NCBI RefSeq assembly: GCF_000273745.1
Contig: NZ_AKVZ01000013.1
Coordinates: 1 to 64,000, forward strand
Direction: 5' to 3'
DNA: 64,000 bases
DNA from: Rickettsia australis str. Phillips
GTDB lineage: Bacteria > Pseudomonadota > Alphaproteobacteria > Rickettsiales > Rickettsiaceae
Position 1 is the stretch's first letter. Every line of letters starts with the position of its first letter. A model generated the notes under the pieces. The model did not search any database and was not told the origin of the DNA. It saw only the letters and a list, made by a program, of their open reading frames with translations. This document shows, piece by piece, positions 57,801 to 64,000 of this stretch. Made by a program: the position numbers and the translations under genes.

Positions 57801-59615
57801 ATGATAACTAAAAAAGATAAAACTTTAAATATTTATTGTCCTTTAGTTTCCATTATTATACCTGTCTATAATGGGGCTAATTATATGCGTGAAGCGATAG
57901 ATAGTGCTTTAGCCCAAACATATGAAAATATTGAAATTGTAGTTGTTAATGATGGCTCTAAAGATAATGGGAAGACAGAAAATGTAGCATTATCATACGG
58001 TGATAAAATACGCTATTTTCATAAAGAAAACGGTGGTTGTGGTTCAGCTTTAAATTATGGTATAAAAAACATGGAGGGGAAGTATTTTTCATGGCTTAGC
58101 CATGATGATATATATTATCCTAATAAAATCGAGCATCAAGTTAACATATTAAATAAATTAGATAATAAAGATACTATCATTTATGGCGGTTATGAATTAA
58201 TTGATGAAAAAGGAAGTTCTTTACGTTATATTAAACCGGATAGTGTGCTACCTATAGATAAACTTAATATTTCTTTATTACCTTTATTACGCGGATTAAT
58301 ACATGGTTGTTCGTTATTAATTCCTGCTAAATATTTTCATGAAATTGGTATATTTAATGAAGCTTTACTGACAACACAAGATTATGATTTATGGTTTAAA
58401 ATTTTCCGTGTTGCCCCTATTCATTTTGACGAGTCTATCCTAATTAAATCTCGTTTTCATTCAGAGCAAGGTAGTAAAAAAATATCAAATCATAACGAAG
58501 AATGTAATGTATTATGGTCATCGTTTCTTCATGAGTTAACAGAAGAAGAAATGATCAAAATGGAAGGTTCTCCTTATTTATTTTTAACTCGTACAGCTAC
58601 TTTTTTATCAAATAATACTCCATATAACAAAGCTTGTGACTTAGCAAATACTATGGCTAAGCAAGTATTACATGATACTAAAGTTAGTGTTATTATACCG
58701 GTATATAATAGAATAAATTGGGCAATTGAAGCTATAGAAAGTGTACTTATTCAAACACACAAAAATTTTGAGATACTTATAATAGATGATGGATCGACTG
58801 ATGATATATCAGAATTAACTTCAAGATGCAAAAAAGATAAAAGAATAAGATATTTTTATAAAAAAAATGAAGGACCTGCTGCTGCACGTAACTTAGGTAT
58901 TAAAAATGCTATGGGAAAATATATTGCTTTCCTTGATTCGGATGATTTATTTTATAAGGATAAAATAGAAATCCAATTACAGTTTATGGAAGAAAATAAT
59001 TGTATATTTTCTCATACTTCATATCAAAAAATAAATGAAAAAGCAAAATATATAGAATCTGTTCATTCTGGGTTTTTTAGTGGAAATGTTTTTCCTCAAG
59101 TTATACAAACTTGTCCAATAGCAATGCCGACAGTGATGGGAACTTTGACATTATTCCAAGAAAATTTATTTCCCGAAAATATAAGAAGCGGTGAAGATTG
59201 TTGTTTATGGATATCGATTGCTAGTAAAAACTCAATAGGCGGTATAGACAAAGAATTGTCTAAAGTACGAATTAGCGGTGGTACTAATACGTTTATGGAC
59301 CCAAATAAATATTCAGTAGGTTTAATAAATATTACTTCTTATGTTCTTAATGATCCGTATTTAAGTAAATTTAGTCCGTTTACTATTAATTTGTTATTAG
59401 CAGCTGTTACACAATTAAGATTATTAGAAAATAAAAATAAAGACTATAAAAAACGTAATATTTCTTTTTTCAACAATAATTATGTAATTCAAAAAATACG
59501 AACCTATTGCTTTGTAACAAAAATTTTGATTTTGTTAACTATTACTTCTATAAGGCAAGAAGGAATACGTGCAACAACCTCTAGAATATGTAGATGGCTT
59601 AGAAAGCATATATAA
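57801..59615 (+). CDS. Tandem family 2 glycosyltransferase (two GT2 domains)
   Basis: A 604-residue protein with two GT-A domains. Domain 1 (about 15-250) has VSIIIPVYNGANYMREAID, VVVNDGSKDN and WLSHDD; domain 2 (about 294-520) has VSVIIPVYNRINWAIEAIES, IIDDGSTDD and FLDSDD. Both carry the nucleotide-binding DGS and the DxD-type metal motif, so both may be active. It has no membrane segments. Bifunctional GT2 pairs often add alternating sugars to a surface polysaccharide. It closes the O-antigen cluster. The acceptor is unknown. Confidence 0.88.
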   Translation: MITKKDKTLNIYCPLVSIIIPVYNGANYMREAIDSALAQTYENIEIVVVNDGSKDNGKTENVALSYGDKIRYFHKENGGCGSALNYGIKNMEGKYFSWLSHDDIYYPNKIEHQVNILNKLDNKDTIIYGGYELIDEKGSSLRYIKPDSVLPIDKLNISLLPLLRGLIHGCSLLIPAKYFHEIGIFNEALLTTQDYDLWFKIFRVAPIHFDESILIKSRFHSEQGSKKISNHNEECNVLWSSFLHELTEEEMIKMEGSPYLFLTRTATFLSNNTPYNKACDLANTMAKQVLHDTKVSVIIPVYNRINWAIEAIESVLIQTHKNFEILIIDDGSTDDISELTSRCKKDKRIRYFYKKNEGPAAARNLGIKNAMGKYIAFLDSDDLFYKDKIEIQLQFMEENNCIFSHTSYQKINEKAKYIESVHSGFFSGNVFPQVIQTCPIAMPTVMGTLTLFQENLFPENIRSGEDCCLWISIASKNSIGGIDKELSKVRISGGTNTFMDPNKYSVGLINITSYVLNDPYLSKFSPFTINLLLAAVTQLRLLENKNKDYKKRNISFFNNNYVIQKIRTYCFVTKILILLTITSIRQEGIRATTSRICRWLRKHI

Positions 59616-59619
59616 ATAA

Positions 59620-60615
59620 CTATTCCTCAAGTATCTTAACTTTTGAGCCGTCACCGATTTTAGTCATACCTTCGTTAACGACTAAGTCCCCTTCTTTAAT
59701 ATCGTTAGAGGTAATTTCAATTAGACCTTTTGTACGTGTACCGATTTTTACGTATAATTGTTTTACCGTATCACCGTCTATTTTATAAATAAAATTACCT
59801 TGATTATTTCGTTGAATACAACTTTCAGGAACGGTTAGATTTTTATGAGGGTTAATTATCAGCATAACATCTACAAAGCTATTATGCAGGATTTTTGTCC
59901 CCATAGGTAAAATAATTTTAGCTGTTAAAGTACCTTGATCTGATAAGTAATGCGATACTGCTCCGATTGTGCTTTTAATTGTTCCTGCAATTAAAACTTC
60001 AGTATTGATTCCAACTTTTCCGCTTAAAGACTCCGGCAATTCAATAAAAATACTTTGTGAATTTTCTGTTCCGGTAATGCTAAAAAGATAGTCGCCTATT
60101 TTGACTTCATCGCCTACCATAAATTTAATTACGCCTATTTTACCGGAGTAGGGTGCAGTAATTATCATGTCGTTATATGTTTTTAGAGCTTTGGAATAAT
60201 TAAATTTTGCATCTTCAAGTTCGCTTTTTGACCTTTTATATTCCTCATTGCTTACAAATTTTTTAGCAAATAACGCTTCTTTTCTATTATAATCTTCTTG
60301 TTTTGTATTTAATAAAGCTGCTGCTCTAGATTTAGTGGTTTCTGCTATGTTTTTATCTATAACCAGCAATATATCCCCTTTTTTTACTATTTCTCCTTGA
60401 TGTGCCGAGACTTTTTCAACTATTCCGGTAGCATTAGCATAATAATCACGGCTATTATCATTTTGGCATTGTCCTACAATATTAAATATGTCGTAAAGTT
60501 CGGCAATTTGTACTTTAGTTGCTTTTACTCCTATAATTTTTGCTTCTTCCGTTTTACTTGCCATAGTAGAAAGTGAGATAAGTAAGGTAAAAAGAACAAT
60601 AAGTTTTGTAGGCAT
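59620..60615 (-). CDS. RND-type efflux periplasmic adaptor (MFP family)
   Basis: A 331-residue membrane-fusion protein of a tripartite efflux pump. Signal peptide (about 1-19, LIVLFTLLISLSTMA), then the barrel-sandwich/lipoyl part (ATGIVEKVSAHQGEIVKKGD, APYSGKIGVIKFMVGDEV), a helical hairpin (about 90-160), and a beta-barrel end (KNLTVPESCIQRNNQGNFI). I start at ATG 60615 to give a clean signal; an upstream ATG would add ten residues. The pump and channel genes are not in the window. Confidence 0.88.
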   Translation of the reverse strand: MPTKLIVLFTLLISLSTMASKTEEAKIIGVKATKVQIAELYDIFNIVGQCQNDNSRDYYANATGIVEKVSAHQGEIVKKGDILLVIDKNIAETTKSRAAALLNTKQEDYNRKEALFAKKFVSNEEYKRSKSELEDAKFNYSKALKTYNDMIITAPYSGKIGVIKFMVGDEVKIGDYLFSITGTENSQSIFIELPESLSGKVGINTEVLIAGTIKSTIGAVSHYLSDQGTLTAKIILPMGTKILHNSFVDVMLIINPHKNLTVPESCIQRNNQGNFIYKIDGDTVKQLYVKIGTRTKGLIEITSNDIKEGDLVVNEGMTKIGDGSKVKILEE

Positions 60616-60664
60616 AATATTATACTCTAAGTGAATAGGTGTCATCTAGTTAGTGTGTCTGCGT

Positions 60665-60762
60665 TAGGTATTGTTGCGTGGATAAATTGCACCTATGTCA
60701 CCCCGTAGTCAAGCCACGGGGGTGACATATTGGGTTTACCGCTCCATGCACAACAATACCTA
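60665..60762. repeat. Nested palindromes: TAGGTATTGTTG arms around a family C hairpin
   Basis: TAGGTATTGTTGCGTGGA at the left matches TCCATGCACAACAATACCTA at the right with small differences. Inside, TATGTCACCCC (60694-60704) faces GGGGTGACATA (60719-60729) around GTAGTCAAGCCACG. Fragments of the TATTGTTGCGTG phrase occur at many other repeats in the window. Confidence 0.75.
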
Positions 60763-60766
60763 CAAG

Positions 60767-61533
60767 TTATGACAAAGTATGCTTTTTAAGTTCCTCATCC
60801 GTTAACCATTTATATTCTTTTTCTAGAATTTCAAATCTCATTTTTTCTAATTGTGAATCAAGCTCAGGTTCAGGAATGATAGCAGAACCAGTAAACTCAA
60901 ATCCTTGATAGTTAATTTTTAGTTTTTTACAAGTTTCTTGTAATGAAAATAAGTTTTCTTCTATATCATCGATAAATATTATTGATTGCGGATAATAATT
61001 TGTTTTGCGTAATACATATTCAAGTATGCTTCCTTTATCATATTCTGCAGTGTAAATTATGCCGTCTTTTAATGTAGGTTTACCGTAACCGGCATTAAAA
61101 TCTTCTATTATTATCTCATCTTTTGACGGTGAAAATTCTTGAAAATTTACCTTTAATTCAGTGAGTTCATGAATTCTCCATTCAATCATATCTTCAATTA
61201 TACCAAATTTACCGGTAGGAAGTTTAGTAAGTCCCATTGCCGGAATATTTTTTTCTTTAAGTAGAGCAAATATTTTTAAAATGTCTGAATTAACGAATCT
61301 CGCTTTTTTTTTTTAAGAATAACGCTAAGTAATAATTCGCATTCTTTTCTAGTAAGTCTTTTTTCAATATCTTCCATTAATTCTTTTCTATAATCATGTG
61401 TTAACCTAGATTCATCGCTATCCATTACAATTACTTCATCTATGTCAAAAAGCACCAAGCTAGTATTATCGGCTTTCTCTATTGCTTGTATAACTTCTTT
61501 AAAATCATGAACTTTATTTATTTTGCTATACAT
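60767..61533 (-). pseudogene. DUF2608 (HAD-like) protein, one frameshift in an 11-base A run
   Basis: When joined, a 255-residue HAD-like protein. The N-terminal part has LVLFDIDEVIVMDSDES (HAD motif 1, DxD) and KECELLLSVILKKK. The frame breaks at 11 A in the sense strand (T run 61304-61314). With 12 (or 9) A it continues as ARFVNSDILKIFALLKEKN to AMGLTKLPTGKFG (motif 2 Thr), YPQSIIFIDDIEENL (acidic DD motif) and the end KWLTDEELKK. 767 nt is one short of 256 codons, and there is no other lesion. Paralogue of 37239-37954. Function unknown. Confidence 0.8.
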
Positions 61534-61607
61534 ATTTATCTTTTATTTTTGATTTAAAATCTAGATTGCGTTATTACCCTTAGATATTACTTATGTGAAT
61601 AATTTTA

Positions 61608-61745
61608 TGTCATTCCCGCGTAGGCGGGAATCCAGTAAAACATATAAAAAACTTGTTTTGTATACGTTTATTTTATCAAATATGCAACTTAACTATATCA
61701 ACATTAATGTTATTTGTCTGGATTCCAGTCTACGCGGGAATGACA
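61608..61745. repeat. Family A palindromic element, full length
   Basis: TGTCATTCCCGCGTAGGCGGGAATCCAG-type left arm (61608-61635) and CTGGATTCCAGTCTACGCGGG-type right arm (61718-61745), with an AT-rich core. It lies between the DUF2608 gene and the hydrolase gene, both on the minus strand. Confidence 0.85.
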
Positions 61746-61802
61746 CAAAGCAAGTTGTCTAATTCATACAATACAGTTCTAAATAACTACGGGTATCTAT
61801 AT

Positions 61803-62564
61803 TTATTTTGTAACGTCACTTATCACTTCTTCTAAGGAATTTGTCATTACCTTTAAATCTTTTTCTCTAGACAAATTATGGTGGCCGTCTTTAATTAGCT
61901 TCATTACTATTTGTTTACTAGTTATTTTTTCTAATAATTTTACTGAAACATTATAAGGCACGTCTTCATCTAACATTCCATGAATTAGATGTACCGGTAT
62001 ATTGATATCAATCTGTTTCTTTGTCAATAATAAATGTTTTTTTGCATCTTCTATCAATTTATAGCTCATGGGATATTTATGCTCACAATTTTTACCGTTT
62101 ACTTCTAATATTCCCTCTTTTTGTATCTTATTTTGATCGTCTAACGATATATTTTGCCAAATATTTTCGGTAAAATCCGGAGCAGGGGCTACACATACAA
62201 GCCCTTTTATTTTATCGGGGAATTTTAAAGCTGTCAGAAGTGCTAGCCATCCTCCCATGCTCGAACCTACTAATATCGCCTCCTTATCAATTAATTTGTC
62301 TAAAATTAGTGATACTCCTTCTAACCAATCACTAATTGTTTGATCGTCAAATTGTTCCGATGCATTTCCATGACCGAAATTATCAAAAACAATAAAATTA
62401 TAATTGTTTTTTTTACAATAATCTATTAAATAGATAGCCTTAGTTGATTGCATACTAGACATCAAGCCGTGTAAAAAAATTACAGATGGAATATTTGTAT
62501 TAATTATTCTATAATTATCATAGACAATAAATTTGTCTTGTGTTTTATTATAAAGCTTGTGCAT
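61803..62564 (-). CDS. Alpha/beta-fold hydrolase
   Basis: A 253-residue soluble hydrolase. The fold landmarks are all there: SVIFLHGLMSSMQ (oxyanion HG), VLVGSSMGGWLALLTALKF (nucleophile Ser in GxSMG), HLIHGMLDEDVPYNVS (acid) and LIKDGHHNLSREKD (His). This matches the monoglyceride-lipase/peptidase S9-like branch, but the substrate cannot be told. It is divergent from the GT4 gene and has a 32-base gap with it. Confidence 0.85.
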   Translation of the reverse strand: MHKLYNKTQDKFIVYDNYRIINTNIPSVIFLHGLMSSMQSTKAIYLIDYCKKNNYNFIVFDNFGHGNASEQFDDQTISDWLEGVSLILDKLIDKEAILVGSSMGGWLALLTALKFPDKIKGLVCVAPAPDFTENIWQNISLDDQNKIQKEGILEVNGKNCEHKYPMSYKLIEDAKKHLLLTKKQIDINIPVHLIHGMLDEDVPYNVSVKLLEKITSKQIVMKLIKDGHHNLSREKDLKVMTNSLEEVISDVTK

Positions 62565-62596
62565 TTTAAATAATTATTTTAATAGATTGAGATTTA

Positions 62597-63769
62597 ATGC
62601 CTTCATTAAAGTCAAGTAAACGATACAATAAATATACTATTTTGCAAGTAGTTCCTGCTCTAGTCTCAGGAGGTGTTGAAAGAGGTACTATAGAAGTTGC
62701 AAAATATCTTAAAATTCTTGGTCATACTCCTATCATAATTTCAGCAGGCGGTACTCTAGTTAAAGAGTTAGATAAGGAAGATATATTACATATTGAAATG
62801 AATAGTAGCAGTAAAAATCCTTTCGTAATTCTGAATAATGCAAAATTGATAGTAGAAATAATCAAAAAATATAATGTTGATATAGTTCATACAAGATCAA
62901 GGGCACCGGCATGGAGTTCATATCTAGCAACAAAATGGACTAACGCTAAATTTTTGACTACTTTTCATGGGGTTTACAATATTCCGAATAGTTTTAAAAA
63001 ATATTATAATAGTATAATGCTAAAAGGCAATAAAGTTATTGCCGTATCTAATTTTGTAAAACAGCATTTGCTTGCAAACTATAAAATTGATGAAGATAAA
63101 ATAGTAGTAATTGAACGTGGAGTAAATTGTGATTATTTCGATCCGGCAAATTTAACGCCTGAAAAACTTAAAAAATGTCGTGATAAATATGATGCACCGA
63201 GCAACGTGCCGATAATATTAATGCCTTCTAGAATGACAAGCTGGAAAGGACATCTTGTTCTAGTAGAAGCATTAAGTAAGTTAAAACATAGAGATTTTTA
63301 TTGTTTAATGGTCGGTGATATATCTAGACATCCCAATTTTACTAATAGAGTCAAAGAGCTTATAGCTACTCTAAAACTTCAAAATAAAATTCAAATTTTC
63401 GGTAATGATTCGGATATAATAAACCTGTACGGGATTTCCGATATTATCGTTTCTGCCTCAATCGAGCCTGAAGCTTTCGGACGTACTATTATAGAAGGGC
63501 AGGCGATGGAGAAGCTTGTTATTGCAACTAATATAGGCGGGGCAGTAGAAACGATAAATAATAATATAACCGGTTTCCACGTAGAACCAAATAATGCCGA
63601 AGCGTTAGTACAGAAAATCGATTATTGTTTATCAATTTTAGGTACTGATGCTGCTAAGAAAATCCAAGAAGCAGCAAGACATACGGTAATTAATAATTTC
63701 TCTCTTGATCTAATGCTAAGAAAAAACCTTGAAGTCTATAAAGAAATCTTCAAAAACTCCCATAATTGA
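62597..63769 (+). CDS. Family 4 glycosyltransferase (GT-B), LPS-type
   Basis: A 390-residue GT4 transferase. N-terminal VPALVSGGVERGTIEVAKYL (acceptor-domain glycine motif), DIVHTRSRAPAWSSYLATKW, the linker VVIERGVNCDYFDP, C-terminal donor site MPSRMTSWKGHLVLVEALSK, and the conserved EPEAFGRTIIEGQAMEKLVI (Ex7E). Probably adds a sugar to LPS core or O-antigen; the sugar is unknown. No signal peptide, so cytoplasmic side of the inner membrane. Position next to the other sugar genes supports a surface-glycan role. Confidence 0.9.
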   Translation: MPSLKSSKRYNKYTILQVVPALVSGGVERGTIEVAKYLKILGHTPIIISAGGTLVKELDKEDILHIEMNSSSKNPFVILNNAKLIVEIIKKYNVDIVHTRSRAPAWSSYLATKWTNAKFLTTFHGVYNIPNSFKKYYNSIMLKGNKVIAVSNFVKQHLLANYKIDEDKIVVIERGVNCDYFDPANLTPEKLKKCRDKYDAPSNVPIILMPSRMTSWKGHLVLVEALSKLKHRDFYCLMVGDISRHPNFTNRVKELIATLKLQNKIQIFGNDSDIINLYGISDIIVSASIEPEAFGRTIIEGQAMEKLVIATNIGGAVETINNNITGFHVEPNNAEALVQKIDYCLSILGTDAAKKIQEAARHTVINNFSLDLMLRKNLEVYKEIFKNSHN

Positions 63770-63845
63770 ACAGTTAGATTTAGTATATACTCATGATAAA
63801 TAAAAAGTAGAGTATATAGGAGTGAATAGAATAGCTATTCTCCTA

Positions 63846-64000
63846 ATCAGTTTATTTCAGCATACAAATCTTTAAGATTTATATACTGAGCATCAACATT
63901 ATTATAATCATAAGATTTACCGTCATGATGCACTACAAGCATTAGATTTTCCAGTAAAAATTCTTTTAAAGCTTGTTGTGCATTTTTTATAGATATTTTA
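63846..64000 (-). CDS. C-terminal end of an unrecognised gene (cut by window edge)
   Basis: The minus strand is open from the right edge to the stop complementing 63846-63848, reading IKNAQQALKEFLLENLMLVV, HHDGKSYDYNNVDAQY and INLKDLYAEIN. About 51 codons are visible; the rest lies outside the window. No motif recognised. It converges with the GT4 gene with a 76-base gap. Confidence 0.55.

Noticed and set aside
5810-61745. CRISPR array made of the many GTCATT-type repeats
   Set aside because: The repeats are scattered singly in gaps, palindromic and variable in length, with no regular spacers and no cas genes.

Overview
The window is a gene-dense but decaying stretch of an AT-rich alphaproteobacterial chromosome, and everything points to the genus Rickettsia. 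The evidence is the gene content (tolB, rpoH, ctaG, mnmA, thyX, two-part AprD/AprE secretion, proP-type carrier, SpoT-like hydrolase, DUF2608 proteins), about 25 Rickettsia-palindromic-element-like repeats in the gaps, many broken toxin-antitoxin (TA) genes, and many genes with one or a few frameshifts. The intact O-antigen type cluster (rmlD-like, capD, wecB) suggests a spotted-fever or transitional group relative, but I cannot name the species.

Layout. 1-5.8 kb: 5' end of mutS (cut by the window), a TA pair with a dead antitoxin and intact PIN toxin, a dead Fic gene, rpiB, a LytM-like lipoprotein, a YgjP-type metallopeptidase, dead Phd/YoeB genes and thyX. 5.9-16 kb: tolB, rpoH, ctaG, a membrane-anchored glycosyltransferase-like protein, mnmA, an amino-acid permease, hisS and a dead ABC-F ATPase. 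16-18.3 kb: three broken unrecognised genes. 18.7-30 kb: tolQ-tolR-tolA, a dead CPBP protease, a SpoT-like hydrolase, a split proP, type I secretion adaptor and ATPase, asd, a HIT protein and a DUF2628 protein. 30-46 kb: hslV with a frameshifted hslU, dead comM, lpxB, mltG, cyaY, a dead DUF2608 gene, a dead M61 peptidase, gltX, topA and dead dprA. 46-51.6 kb: peroxiredoxin, stomatin-like protein, a frameshifted EptA-like transferase, ruvX, an orphan HigA and a Phd antitoxin with a dead PIN toxin. 52-64 kb: the polysaccharide cluster (rmlD-like, capD, wecB, a GT-B-like protein, a broken methyltransferase, a tandem GT2 protein), a periplasmic efflux adaptor, a second DUF2608 gene, an alpha/beta hydrolase and a GT4 glycosyltransferase.

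How it works together. The window carries much of an envelope programme: Tol cell-division/envelope motor (tolB apart from tolQRA), lipid A (lpxB, EptA-like), O-antigen sugars (rmlD-like, capD, wecB), peptidoglycan processing (mltG, LytM-like lipoprotein) and type I secretion. Protein quality control (rpoH, hslVU) and translation (hisS, gltX, mnmA) account for most of the rest. Both recognisable DNA-uptake genes (comM, dprA) are dead.

The strongest unusual signals are: (1) five otherwise intact genes each broken by exactly one missing base in an A or T run of 7-11, including hslU, while at least six other 8-base runs are in frame, which could be polymerase slippage with rescue, recent decay, or homopolymer undercalling in the assembly; (2) one repeat family whose central 5-nt hairpin loop occurs in both orientations between copies; (3) an intact PIN toxin beside a dead antitoxin; and (4) an RpiB without its usual catalytic cysteine.
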